From Kryptolebias marmoratus (lineage: Eukaryota; Chordata; Actinopteri; Cyprinodontiformes; Rivulidae): 64,000 nucleotides of DNA. How positions within the stretch are numbered: position 1 is the stretch's first letter; each line of letters opens with the position of its first letter. The notes under the pieces were generated by a model. That model made no database searches. It was not told the origin of the DNA and saw only the letters and a list, made by a program, of their open reading frames with translations. The stretch lies in assembly GCF_001649575.2 (NCBI RefSeq), contig NC_051431.1, positions 13,969,782 to 14,033,781 of the forward strand, read 5' to 3'. A program made the translations under genes and the position numbers. Below, piece by piece: positions 33,701 through 47,500 of the stretch.

Positions 33701-35253
33701 ACGAAAAACATTCAGGCTCCAAATTTAAAACCAAAAATAAAAAATTAAAATAAAACAAAACAACAAAATAAAAAAACGTTGAAAAGGCAGTGGAATACAA
33801 AACATAGAAACCAAGCATTAGTGTTTGTAAACCTCTATTTCCTACAAAAATGGCAATAAAATAAATACGAATTTTTAAAAATATAAATACCATCATTAAG
33901 TGCTATTTGCTATTGAGTGCTTTTAAGGGTTTTTTTTGTTTGTTTTTGTAGAAAAATATACATTATTTACATTGTTTTTCAAAAGCAAGCATGATATTTC
34001 CCTGTCTGTAATAAAAAGATCACAAACAACAAATTAAAAAAAATCTTTTTTTTTTTTTTTTTTTTCCTTTCCTCTTTTTCTCCACGATAACGGATATCAC
34101 AAACAGGCCAAGAGGAAAACGAGCTGTGTCAAAATTCAATTTAAGGGCTTGATGTTTGGTTGTCTTGCTCCTGGAATTTGGAACGTGACTCACGAGTCCG
34201 AGCTTATACCAACGACAGCGCGCGCAAAACCTGCCTCCGCTATCAGTTTTTCTTAAGTACTCAAGCACATCAGTAGGTTTTTTTTGTTTGTTTGTTTGTT
34301 TTCTGGTCCCTTGGCTGTCAGTCCACCAGAATCTCTAGCTGCCTCACTCTTTCAGGCCAGATGCTTCATCCCATCAGCAACACGTCTACGAAGCTACCAA
34401 AGCTGTCAGACTCCCGTTTCACAAGATGGCATCAAACGATCCTTTACAGCAACGGTCAAAACTAAACTTGTCTTTTCTTTTTCTTCTTCTTTTTTTTCTT
34501 TTTTTTAAACAAAATCTTTCTCACCTGATGTCCTTTTTGCCTGTGGACGATGCTCTCTCACCCCCCCTAGTGTTCCAGTCCATACAGCTCCCGTTTACTG
34601 CGTCAAAACGTGCACGCTTTACAAACGTTAGAGGAAGGTTCCAGCTCTAAAAAGGCATCGGGGGCGGCGTTGAGACAGGGAGATGTGCATCAATAACAGC
34701 CGACGTTGAGATAAAAAGAAATCTAAAAAAATATGATCGGGTTCATCACTGTTACGAGTCCCTTCAACAAATTGCACTTTGGTGTAAAATAAAACCCAAG
34801 TTCTTTGATATATAGATTTTTTTTTTTCTTTTGCCTTCTAAGTTCACATTAGTAGACCATAACACGTAAAAACAAACAAAGGAAAGAAAAACAATCAAGG
34901 AGCATGGGCCAATGTAAAAAATTAAAATGAAAAATTAAATGAAATCATGAACTATCATCCGAATGGAAATAAAAGTTAATATTGCAATTTCGTGATTCGT
35001 AACTCACCGCTTCAGGTGGAACTTTCAATGTCAAAGGTAAAATGGAGAAAAGGAGGCACGATATGTTTGGATTTTTACATATGGCCCTTCCTGAAGATAC
35101 AGTATGACCCACTTTGCCGACACCTGCAGCAGCTGACATAACAGAAATCACACAACCACGGAGAACAGCAGGGGGGGGACGGGAGGGGACGTTCTCAGCC
35201 TCGGGGCGCCGCTGCTCTCTCCGGTCCTCCCTCACGCCGCTCAGACGCAGGCG
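30795..35253 (-). other. kmt2a: Inferred long 3' UTR of kmt2a
   Basis: No coding exon follows the kmt2a stop at 35254. The first strong distal AATAAA on the minus strand is at 30817-30812 (plus strand TTTATT). The stretch between is T- and A-rich with several other TTTATT sites, and long UTRs of 4-5 kb are usual for vertebrate KMT2A. An island at 32380-32720 is richer in CpG than its surroundings. The exact end needs transcript data; shorter isoforms are possible. Confidence 0.5.
30812..30817 (-). terminator. kmt2a: Candidate distal kmt2a poly(A) signal AATAAA
   Basis: The plus strand reads TTTATT. This is the most distal candidate before AT-rich intergenic DNA. Other AATAAA copies nearer the stop could be used instead. 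Confidence 0.35.
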
Positions 35254-35529
35254 TCAGTTGAGGAACTTGCGGCACCTCTTTGCGCCGCAGTTGCACGGCA
35301 GCTTATTGTTGGCGTCTTCGATGGGGAACTTGTAGTCGTAGGTGAGCTCCTCCCCGCAGCAGATGCGGCGGGACGCGAGGATGACGATGTGCTTCTGGCC
35401 GTCCACGGTGACGACTCGCGAGTAGCAGTTGGGCTCGCAGGAGTGGTTAATGAAGCGGGCGGCGTTGCCGTGCACCGTGGCGTCCACCACCTCGTAGTCG
35501 TCGATGCGAAACATGTAACAGCCGATCCC
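35254..35529 (-). CDS. kmt2a: kmt2a last exon (34): C-terminal half of SET and post-SET
   Basis: It starts [20 protein letters not shown] and includes [13 protein letters not shown], the AdoMet/catalytic signature, then [13 protein letters not shown] and the post-[16 protein letters not shown] that ends all MLL1 proteins. The catalytic NHSC and the Tyr of YDY are intact. The acceptor is CCTCCAAG|GGG and the stop is at 35254-35256. Confidence 0.95.
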   Translation of the reverse strand, partial: GIGCYMFRIDDYEVVDATVHGNAARFINHSCEPNCYSRVVTVDGQKHIVILASRRICCGEELTYDYKFPIEDANNKLPCNCGAKRCRKFLN

Positions 35530-38500
35530 CTTGGAGGGCAGAGAGGACAGTTTTTGTGCGCTCAGTTCGATAGAGCGAGGAGTGAATTTCCCCCACTTTG
35601 CTCCGTTAAGGCCTTACCTTTCCATCGTAGTATTTCTCCCGTTTGTCGGTGAGCACAGACCGAATGACGTTCCCAGAGTATTCAATGACCATTTCCCCAG
35701 CTTCGATGGTTTTCTTGCAGAACAGACCGCGGCCGTGAATAGGAGACCTACGGAAGGAAAAAAAGACAATCCTTGTCATTTACTGAAAGGCTTTGTTTGT
35801 AGATATAGGCCATAATTTTGTTATATTTTTAATTTTCTATGGATCTTTTAAAAATCCTCAGAATTATGAAAAGTTGGTCATGATCATGAATAATATGGCT
35901 TCAATTAAAGTGAGAAAATAAGCCCCTAAATGTTACAATGAACAAGCACCAATTCGAAGAATTAACACAACTATCACCTGGTAGTGACCCACAAAGCTGT
36001 TTTCCAGTCGGGGTGCTTTTTTTCTACAGACCCCACACCCCTCCCGACAAAATAAATCAAAGAAAAGAGGAAGAACTCGGAGCGTCCCAGCGTCTGTTTC
36101 TGCCATCGTAGCTTGCTTTGAAAGGATTGTGAAGTGAAAACTATGTTCACGGGTGAGCTCAGCTTTACTGAGAGAGTGCGTGCATCCTCATGCTCGGTGA
36201 AAATGAAAGAAAAAAGATCCCCGGTTAGCAGGATCAGCAGCAGGACCCTCTTCTGTTTCATTAGAGGGGTTTTCAGCTGCAGTATGTGGAGTTGGTAAAG
36301 TTACTTTTAATTCAGTCCTAAATCATAAAACAACAGCGGAGTTAAACAATATTTATGACTCATATATATCTAAAAAAACTACCAGACAAATTTAAAGAGT
36401 GTTTCAGCTTAAAATGCACATCCTTAAAACAAACCCCATGCATCATTTACTGTAAATGTCCCAACGCTGATTCTTGTGACGCACTTCCTGTAAATCTTTT
36501 TATCTGCCTTAGTGAATTCTAAAAGATAAACACACTTATGACCGTTTATCTGACCTGTAGACTCCAACAGTTTCCCTTGAGGTGGCCTTGAGCTGTCTGA
36601 ACCTCACAGCAAGCGGCAGCTCCATGGAGGCCCGCCTGCAGCCACGGCACGAGAAAGCAAGCGTTAAAGTAGCGATCGCCTCGTCTGAGCTCGTTAACTG
36701 ATGAATAAATGCAGCTGCCTACCTGGCGGTCCTGAGCTGCCCTTCCTCGTCGTCTTCCTCCTGGGGTCTGTACTCAGGTGGCTGGCGGTGTTTTGAGGCC
36801 AAGAAGTTGAACATGTCGAAGACAGACCTCCTGTGTTGTAGAGCAGTGGAATAGGCGGTCATCAGAGATATCATAAAAAACAAGAACGCAGCACAGAGTT
36901 TATTTATATGTGTGTGTGTGTGTGTGTGTGTGTGAGTGGATTGCTTTCCAACCTGTGGTGGATTTCTGCGCGAGCTGAGCCGTGCGGGTTGAGAGGAGGC
37001 TCGTCGGTTTCCTCCGGTTTGTGGAAGCGGAAGCGGTAGCTCCGGCAGTGCCTGGATCCGTTCAGCTGCTCGAGCAGGAAGATCACAGCTTCGTGGACAA
37101 CTCCCAGCATCCTCAGCCCGTTCACACCTGAATTTGACAGAGAAAGGCCCTCTAAATGAATCCACAGCCGGTATATACGAGCGGGCGCAGCTGGTGCTCC
37201 AGGAGCAATTTCTGAACCCCAAGTAGTTTTGTTAAAATGTGTGTTATTTTCGTGTCTTCAGAACGAAACCTTACCTTCGAAAGAAAGCTCTTTCAGTTGT
37301 GCATTGGAGCGAGCTTCCTTCACCTTATCAGTCAGGGACTTCCAGGCCTCTGTAAAGAGACAAGGAATAACAGTGATTGAGTAAAATTCATCAGTGGACA
37401 ATACTTTGTTCAGTCATGTTGTCATTCATTCATAATATCATTTAAACACACTCTCTGTGTTAGGATCCATGCACCTAGCATTCAATGTGCAGCATGTTTG
37501 TTTGGCTTTATACTGATTTAATAGTTATTCAAAGCTGGTTAACATTTATATTGTGAGAGTATTGTTACTAAGGCTGTTTCGTCTCACCTTCAATGCTCTC
37601 GCAGCGAATGTGGAAGCCGTCCTCGCTGCAGATCTCGAAGATGATGCCCTTTTTGGGTTTGCTGTCTAAGCCAGAATCCCTGCTGTTGCCGTCCTGGTCA
37701 GGGGGTGACGCCGCTGGAACAGATCCAGCTTCGCCACCTGCCGACGGTTTGCCCTTCCCCACGATTTTCTCCGGTAACGCATGTCCTTCAGGAGTCTTCT
37801 TTTTGCCCATGACGCTGAAAAATGTGCAAATAAAGCGTCAGAGCTCCGTTCTATGACCGGTCTGAAAAAGTGTGAGTATGAGTGGCACTCCATACCTCTT
37901 GTTGGTCACCTTGTCTGGAGGTTTGCCCGTGTCCATTGGTTCGGGAGAGCTCAGGTCCCTGGAGCTGCACAGGAAGACAATTGAAGAGGTACCCATTTTA
38001 ACAATTAAGAGAAAGTAACGCATTTCAAGTTTACTGGATTGAAACAGAACAAGCACAACTTAAAAGAAAAAGGTGTTTCTCACCTGGGGTTTGAAGGTGG
38101 AAGCTGTTTTTCAGGGTTGCTCTGATGATCCTCTGCCTGAGAGGCCTTCAGCTTCTTCCCGCTGTTGACGTCTGGAGTTTGTCGGCCTCTCTTCACTTTC
38201 TTTTTGCTTTTCTCCATACCGGAAAACGTGCCGGACACTGCCGTCGTGGAGTTGGTTGGTCTCTGATCTGATGATATGGAAATTGGTGTTGTCCTACTGC
38301 TCTGGGAATGTGCAGAGGTCTGCTTTTGGGTGAACACTCCAACAAAACGTCCTTTGGCGCCTCTTAGAGTGGCGGATGGGCTGGGAGACAAAGTAACGTT
38401 GTTTGGATTGGAGTCCACAGTCGGAGCTCTGCTAACAGGCTGAGACTGATGCTGTAAGTGGACATTCCTGCCCTCTGTATCCCCATGCTGGTTAACAGCC

Positions 38501-41500
38501 ATGCTGATGGTTTGCTGGGTGGGTAGGACACAGATGCTGCTGGCTATAGATGTCTGAACTTGGGAGCTGAGCTGCGACATCAGGGGAGCTCCCCCTGCTG
38601 GTTGAAGGACCACCGGCTGGTCTGAGAGGCCCAAACCGTGCGGGTTTGCTTTGAAAAGGAGGTTGCTAATCGACCCTGTGATGTCAGCGGAGCTCAGCAC
38701 AGGGGTGGAGAGCGACACCGATCCTGGAGCAAGAAGACCAGCGGAACCACTGGAGGAAACGGAAACCACATTCAAAACTGACTGGCTGGGGTTGAGACCA
38801 GAGACAGTGCAGGGCAGAAGATGAGTGGAGGAGTCGTGACTCAGGATGCCAGGTTGGGCCGGACCGGAAAGTCTTTGCTGCAGGAGAGTCGTGGGATCCA
38901 AGTACATAACCCCCCCTGATTTGGGTCTTTTGATAATATTGGGGACTTTGCGTTGAGCGGCGGAGAGGGTGCCCAACTCAACCAGACCACCTGGTTGGCC
39001 AGGAATACTTGCAGCAATTTGTGGGGAAGACAGGTTGATAAGAGTCATGTTGGGGGGGCCTACTTCGGAGGGGGCCAGTGTGGGCTGGCTGCGAGAGCGA
39101 GCCACTTTTTTGCCCTTTCTTGGCAGGCGAGAGATAGGCCTCTTCTTGCCATGAGCGGAAGCGAGCACAGCAGGGGAGGGAGCAAGGGAGGAGGGACTGG
39201 AAACAATGGCCACGCCGGGACCCAGCTCCTGCGGTTTACCGGCTTCTGAAACCAGAATCTGGGACTGGTCGTTGGGCTGCGAGGGCAGACCGATGAGCAG
39301 CCCGGAGGTGGTGCTGGGGATTCCTGTCTGGAAGCTTGCCTGCGTGGATCCTGCAAACGTGTGAATCTGAGAGGGGTGAGGTATGGTGCCTAGGACCTTG
39401 CCACCAGCAGGAAATATTGGCTGGGCTGAAGATAAACTAGCATTTAACCCAGAGGTGAGAGTCATTGAACTCAGCACCGTTGGAGAGGAAGTGTCCATCA
39501 CTCCGGTTGCACTGATTTTTTGGGTGACACCGTTAGGGACTGTTTGAAGGACATAGAGAGGCTGGAACTGCTGATTGACCACAATGAGCTTGTCAGGGCC
39601 TGGCTTGATGACTGCTGGGCTGGAAACCTGAGCCTGCGAAGGTCCTGGGCCAAGCACTGGACTTGGACTGCCTGCAGCTGCTGCTGCTGCTGGAAGGTAC
39701 TTCTGACTCTGAAGAGGCACAGACGGAGAACTTGGCAAACCCGAAGTACCAGAACTCCGATTTACATCCTGGTTAGCAGGAGGTTCGACCACTTGACCAA
39801 TAGCAGGGCTGGAAATAAACTGCTCTGGAGTTATGTGACCTTCTGTGACCTGTGTGTCCCTGTTTCTTATCGTCGTACCATCAAGCTGATTCTCTGATGG
39901 TGACACCCCAGGTCCCGGTCCTTTCTTGTCTCCACTCTTTTCTCCACTGATGCTCTCTGGGTCAGAGTTCAAGCCTAGAATACTGCGATCTGAGGTATTT
40001 GAGATGAGGCTTCCAGCAGTGTGGTTTTGACTTGTGCTGACAGTTGGGCTGCGGGTCGTCAGGACAGAGAGGTCAGAGGGCAGCTCGAGAGGAAGATATG
40101 GCTCTTCTACCGATATGGAACTATTTACATCGCTCTCTACAACCCCTCCACTTTCAGCACTGGGCAGTGGCTGCGAGAAGTCCTCAAACAGGATGTCTTT
40201 CCGCCTGTTTACATCCACTCCAACGTAGCTCTCATCCAGCAGCAGCTCGGAGGACGACGGCTCAGACTGCTGACCCAGAGCCGGCAGTGACATGGAAGGC
40301 GTGTTTAAAACGAACTCCATGATATCCGAGGGCAAAATATTCCCACAGTCATCACTGTTGTTGTTGTCCGAGTCCGATTTGAGCAGGTCTGTGCTGAGGG
40401 ACAGCTGGGCCTCAAGAGGATCCTGACCCTGACTCTGTGGCTGGGGTTTGACCCCGCCCCCAAGAGGAAGACAATTTTCCTTCTGGTTCTTTCTGCTCTC
40501 CCGTGTGTTGCCACTTCCTGCTCCATTGCTGTTGTCGGCCTCTTTGCTCGAGTCATGGGAGTCAGTTTTGTCCGCGTGCCTCTCTCTGCCTCGCCTCTTC
40601 AGAGCGCTCTTATGTGGGGTGGAAGATGAGGTGGCTGTCGTGGTCGTGGTGCTGGTGGTGCAGATGCTGGTGTCACTCTCCGAGCCGTCGTCAACGCCGT
40701 CGAGCTGGCTGATGCGTTGCTTGCCTAAAGTCCTGTTAAAAAAAAACAGCAAACAAAACAGACAAGTTTATTAAAAACAACAGAAGAAACAAACTAATTT
40801 TAGATCATTTTATTAAAGAAAAGAGAAGTGTACTAACAAAGTACTTAGCATGTCTTCTTCAGCTTTTTCTTGAGTCCTTTGTTGCTGCTGCTCCTCGTCT
40901 TTTAGAAAGCGCTGAAGCTGGGACCCCCTTCCTAGGCAGTGATCTAACCCTTCTATAGACGGGAGACCCTCACCAGGGTTAATTATTGTCCGGGTGAAGT
41001 TGTAGTAGTAAGAGTCTTTACTCCTGTTTTTAATTCCACTATCGTCATCCTCTCCACTGTCCCCTGAAGACGACGAGGTGCTCATATCATCGGCTCCGTC
41101 CACCTGCCCCTCAGCTGACTTCTTACGGCCGCCAGCCCGCTTCCGAACCACAGCCCCCGCTCCATCGCCGCTGCCATAAAAGGGAAGGTCTTCTTCGCCG
41201 TACGAGCGAACGCCATAGAAAGGCGTGAGACCAAAAAACATGTTGGAACGTGCCCGTGCACTGCGCCGAGGGTAACGCCGCTTGGCTGACCCGGAGCCAT
41301 CGCTGTCATCCTCGTGGTGCTTATCCTCCATGCCTCTGTTGTGGTCGTCCTCGGGGCCGTCGCCGTCGTCCTCCGCGCTCTGAGCGAGGAGGCCGCGGTG
41401 GTCTCTGAGCTTGCTGCGCGACAGATCTTTGCGCAGGTCGTCGTCCTCGGTTTGAGTCTGGGTGTCGGATTCGGAGCTATCACTGCTGCTGGCAGAGGGC

Positions 41501-44500
41501 GAGGAGAAGAGAGCGGCGTGGGCGGAGCGGTGAGAGCCATGTCCGGCCAGGGATACAGTGGAGACCGTGCTTGTGGGACAGGAGGACGACGAAATCCCAC
41601 CGACGGTGTTGGTTCCGTTAGGGTCCGTCTTGGTGTCGGACTTCAGTGGAGTTGGCGGAGAGGGTTTAACTGATCGCTTTTTCTCCCTGGAGGCCAGAGA
41701 CAGCTGATTGGCTGTCTGTTTAGCGTGAGACTGGTTGGAGGTCTTCACACCTTTGTCCGGAGCTAAACTTGTCTGTTGCAGCGGCTGTAAGCTGTCCACA
41801 CTGGAGCTGTTCTTTCTCTCGGGACAAGAGTGATTCTCCCTGCTCTTTTTGGATGACCTCTCACTTCCCTGGTTCTCGTGCTTCTCTCCCTGAGGCTTTC
41901 CGTGGGCTTTGGTGCTGTTCCCGAGCACTGGAGCTTTGCTGCTGCTGTTGTAGGAGCTGGAGTTTGGTGCATGCACGTTGGAGCTGCCCGTAGCTTTTGC
42001 GTTGTTGTTGTTGAGAAGTGAGATCTTGTTGCTGCTGTTGCTGTTTTGAAGGCTCTTCTCCCTCTCTCGGTCTTTGGATGCGTCTCTGCTGCCCGCTGTT
42101 TTAACTTTGGGATGTTTGTCTTTGGCAGCCGAGCCTGCATTTGGGAAGGCCAGGTGCAGGGAGCCCCGTTTAACAGCATCGTCTTCTGTTGAGGTCCTGG
42201 ACGACCACAATGGATTCCCAGCTGCTGTAACAGCCGGACCCGATGAGAGATCATTCGCTTTCCGTGTACTGGACTTCTGCGGGGAGCCAGATTTCCCAAC
42301 AGCAGAGTCCTTGTGGAGCGGAGATGGTGGTATATTTCCAGTGGCGCTGCTACTCTCCTTCCCTGAGCTGGGCTTGTCCTTGAATGGGGTGATGTTAGAG
42401 GCTGGGGCAGGCCGGTGACGAGGCATCAAACTGAGGCCTGGGGAGCCATCCTGGTCCTTGCCTTCGTGTTTCGCTAGCTTTTCAACTTGTTTGGTGCTGC
42501 CACTTCTCTGCTGACCTGAATGAACAGCAGTGCCCACCGGAGGGGAAGACTGCCCTGAGCCTGCAGGTGCCAGTCGTGGGCTCCTGCTTTCACTTCCAGT
42601 CCGTTTGGACTGACTGTCTCTCCCTGAGCCAGAGTCTTTGTTTCTCTCTGTGCTTCTATAACTCGAATCTCTAGAAGAAGGTCTACCCTTGTCAGAATCT
42701 CTACTTGATGGTCTTTCTTTACCTTGGCCTGAGTCTTTTCCTGTCTCCCTGCTATGCTGTTTATGTTTCTCAGAGTCCTTAACGGCCGTATCCCTACCGA
42801 GAGACCCAGATTTGTTCATGTCCTTATAGCTGGGATTTCTGGATGATGATTTACTTTTATCTGTGTCTCTAGTGCTCAGTTCTCTGCTTGTCTGCCTCTC
42901 CTTGTCAGAGTCTCTGTTTGGATGCCTCCCCTTGTCAGAATCTCTTGAAGGATCTCTACTAAGAGATCTTCCACTTTCAGACTCATGCAGACCTTTGTCT
43001 GGATTAAATAGTCTACTCTTTTCAGGCTCTTTGGCTGATGAGTGGCCCTTGTCGGAGTTATTTTGTCCTTGTTCCCTGGTAGGTCTGCTCTTGTCAGAGT
43101 CCTTGGAAGCATGATCTCGAATCGACATTCTCCCTTTGTCTCCGTCTCGTAACCCTTGCTCTTTAGTTGGCTTCAGCCTGTTCCTGTCCGTTGAAAACGA
43201 CCAGGTCTTTTCTTCGTCTCTCTGGACCGCCGACTCTCTGCTGAGGTGTTTGGATTTCTCAGGGTCTCTGGCGGGGGAGGGAATGAGGGGAGGCGGTGAA
43301 GTGAGGGGTCGTGACAAAGTCTGAGGCGGACAGGTGACTCCTCTCTGTCTGTTCGGCTGGTGGGGAGGACAAGAGAGAGATGGCGAGCTGTGACGCCGAG
43401 AGTCGATATTCCTCATGTTGGAGTTCACCAGGGAGTCTCTCACAGTGACCACTGCGTGGCTTTGAAGCTGCGAGGTCACCGCTACAAAGTAAACAATGAT
43501 AAAAAAATTAATTCATTTAAGTTAACAGAAGGTTTTAGAATTATATGGATACATTTTTTCAAATAAAGTTAAAAACTGAAAACAAAAAAGGATGAATATT
43601 TGTACCTGGAGGTGGTGTGGGCTTGGACTCGATTGAGCGCTGACAAGGGGGGTAGCTGGGGTGTCTGTTTCTGGTGTAAACCCTGAGCTTGGGAGGATTA
43701 GCAGGAGAAAGGTTTTCGGAGCGTCTTGGTGACTCAAATGGATCAAGAAAGTCTGTATATGAAAAAAAAAGAAGAATCATGAATGAGACAGAATTTACTT
43801 TGACACATTATTGTAACAAAAAAAAAAAAAAAAAGGCGAAAATCTGTAGCGTAAAAGAACAAACACCAACACGGGACTTGAACTGATTTCCAATGAAAAC
43901 TTCCAAAAGAAAAACAATGTTTTACAAAAACTGCACCTCTAAACAAGCTTCATCAATTCATATTTCGATACAAAACTAATGAAATGATCCTTTCAATTAA
44001 ACATTTTCATACAGTATCCACACTATTTTGAATTCCAACATGTTGAAACCTGAAACGTGTAACGTCAGCAGGTTACCTGTTATGGGAGGTGGGCTGTGTG
44101 CAATTGTGCGATTCTCCTCGGGAGGCATCATGCTCTTTAGGTCAGACTCTGTCACCGGAGGGTGACAAACTAATATCCTACAGGTATACACACAGCGTTT
44201 CCGGGCATCAAGTGTGCTCCAGTACACTCTTGAACACCTAGAGAGAAACAAACAAACAAAAAAATGCATTCAGTTTGAAAAGCTACTTTGTTTTCTTCTG
44301 CGGTTAGATGAATTTGTAAGAAAAACAGAAGTGTTATGTCAGATAATAACAAGAGAAGGTTAAACTCTACTTACTGGTAGCCTACAGGGAAGAGCCTTCG
44401 TTTACAGTCTGACAGTTCAGTCAGGATTCCCAAACAATCAATAGTCATGGAGCCTGGAACGATGGGAGTTGAAATTAGGAGCGCTGATAGGAAAGCAAGA

Positions 44501-47500
44501 AAAGCTGAACAAGAATTGTTTCTCAGTCCTCAGTGGCAGGAAACCTACCAATCATCATGTGGACATTTTCCGGCTCCAATCCTGCCAGCCACTTCCTCCT
44601 GAGACTGATGCCCTCCAGGTCCACCAGGATCCTGCGGGTCACCTCAAACTCAGACACCACCTAAAGAAAAAGCAAACAAACACAGAGAAGGTGAAGGGAG
44701 ATGATTAAAAAAACGTTCAAGTCTCGGATCCTGGCAATAGTAAAAATAATCGATTGACTGGCTTTTATACAGAAAAGCCCTTACGTCTCCTTTGATGAGG
44801 TCCCTGTGCTTTGAACAGTAGACCTTCTTGTCCTCCAAGAACACACAGTGGCTCTGGCGGGCACACATGAAGTGGTAGTTCCCGTTGCAAGAGGAGAGGC
44901 AGCAGCTGACCGTGGCCCCCGACTTTTCACACTTCTCACAGCGCTGGACAGAGAGTACAACAGCCTGAAGGCGTCTGTCCCATGAACGTACAATCAAAAA
45001 GAGCGTCAGCCTGATCGGAGCCTTACTGTTTTTCTTCCCCTGCGAACGGCCGTGTGGACATTTTTCAAAGAGCCATCGTCGTCTTCGAACACCTCGGCAG
45101 ACCAGAGAGCACAGTTCACGTGGGTCCACTCGTTCTGACCGATGTACAACAGCCTGCCACACTCCTGAAACACACACACACACGGTGTAAGTGACACAGA
45201 CTTGGCCTTTTGTGCATAAAAGGGAGTTGAAACCCATTAGTGCCTCACGTTTGTGTTCTCGTCTCCATACTTGAGACACAAAACACACTGCCTGTTGTCG
45301 ATGACGTCCGGTGGAGGAGGAAGCTCGGGGCTGTCTTCACCATCTGAGGAGAAAACAACAAAAAAAAAATGAAACAAAAGCGAGACGGCGCACAAAAGCA
45401 GCCTCTATGGAAACACCTGTGTTACAGCGTTCGTTATTCGCCTCACCTGGTAGGAGTGCAGGTGGTGGAGGTAGAGAGGGAGGGAGCGGCGGAGAGGGGG
45501 CTGGCAAATCGGGTTCGCCGGGCGCCTTCGGCTGTGGAGCTGGGATGATCTTTTTCAGGAAATGAGGTTGCTCAGCACGGCACAGCTCCTGCCGCTCCTG
45601 CCACTGGGCGTAGTTGTGGTCCAGGGACGGAGGCAGCACAGCGTTGGGAAGCAGCCCGCTGCTGGGGACAACGACAGACCGGGACACGTTTATCTGACAA
45701 GTTGCTACAGATAACATGAACCGTGTAAGCTGTGGTTATAGTAGAACTCTGAAACGTAAGCTAATGTCACTCAGTGAAGAGGGAATAGTTTTACTCTAAA
45801 GACACACTCCTCACCAAGCAAACGTCACAATTATGGGATGTATTCTGCTCCTTCAAATAAGTCTCAATAGCTAATGGTGAATGTTTCTCAACATAAAGGC
45901 ACTTTGGTAGATAAATAATAGATAAATAATGGCAGAATTATGACATAAAGAAAAGTGAACATTCACTTAATTAAAGCTAGATTTGTTTCATGTAAAACTG
46001 GGATGTGTAAAATCCCCGCAGAGGAGGTGAATTTATTCCGTGCAGGACGATTTATTCTCTTAAATGCGCACTTCACAAATGAGCACACACGCACCTATCA
46101 GCCAGTTACCTATTAATGACGAGTAGGTCCAACTCAAACAGCTCTGACCAGGTGGGGAATGGACAGTAACTATCTGAATGTGTCTAAGGGTGTTTGGCAC
46201 CAGGATGTTCTCAACAGTTTCCTTTGAATTGTAGATTTTAGCGTGGGATTTCCATCGATTGGCCTCGTTTCACACAGATGCCAAAACACCTGCCAAAGAA
46301 AACTTTCTGCCACTGTAGTTTTATTTGAGAAGGACAACAAAGTGGGAACAGGTGAGCTACACCTTTACTGCCAGGAAATGTGCACAGCTCGCCACAATGA
46401 TCTGCTGGAAACACGAAGTACAAATACTCACAAAAGGCAACATGTGTCTTGCTGCCATGCAGGGGGCGTAACTGGTCTGCAGAAAGGTTCAGGTAGGTGG
46501 TAAGAGTCAAAGCAATATCCAAGTGACGGTTAAAATGAAAAGTTTCCAAGCTAAATGCTGCTTTACAACAAGCCTGACTGGTCATAATGTTGTGGCTGAT
46601 TGGTTTCATCATGAGACAACACGCAACATTTTGAAAAACAAAAGCAGCGACACTAGTACCAAACCCAATCAAAGGAAATTCATGTTTCTGCCAAGTCAAG
46701 CAAGGCTGAAAACAGTTGTGAAGTTTTAAGTTTAATAAGCCAGCAGAGGAATCTAAAAAAAAAAAACAACTAAAAAAAAACCTAATCTCTCCAGTGCCAG
46801 CCTCAAAATCCACTGGATGAACCGCTGGTTTGCTACACTGCTGAACAGATACAAAAGGCAATAGATAGGGGCTGACAAGTAAACCACAAATAGACCACAA
46901 ATATGTATTAAAGAGCCTCCCAGTGAAATCCGAGACTGTTACAGTTCGCCTCCCACAACGCCAGGAGGCGAGGCAGAATGAATGGTCTGAGAAAGCAGAC
47001 GGTTCAAATCCAAGTGACCGAGACAGTGAATGAGTGACGGAGAGCGAATGAGTGTAGCCGTCAGAAAAAGTCCAACATTCAGAGCAATAAAACGTTACAA
47101 CTAATTCAAGGAAATGGCTTCGGCTTCCACGAATTCATGCAAACGATGCCTGTGTGATGAGGAGCCAGTCATCTTTTTCAAAGATTAGCATTTTATTCGT
47201 CATACTTCACGTGTACTAATTAATATTTGCGGACCTCTACGGGTGAATACATGATTCTGCTTTGAGCCCACAAAGTGATGCGACTGTCGGGAAACAGGAG
47301 CTGCTTTCACTGATCCCGGTCAGCAGCAGACGCTTTTAAGACTCTGTTCTTCACCACGGTGGGATTATTCAATAAGGAAATGTGCAACCAATTATCTTGA
47401 TGACTTTAGTCACTGTCACTTTGATGTGAGAAACAACAACAACAACAAAAAAACGCTTCCCTGACCTTCTTCACTCTTATTTTACAACTCGATAAAACAG

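Noticed and set aside
46238..46900. 220-codon minus-strand frame inside a kmt2a intron, same strand as the gene
   Set aside because: No domain, no matching phase or human counterpart, and the flanking exons join without it.
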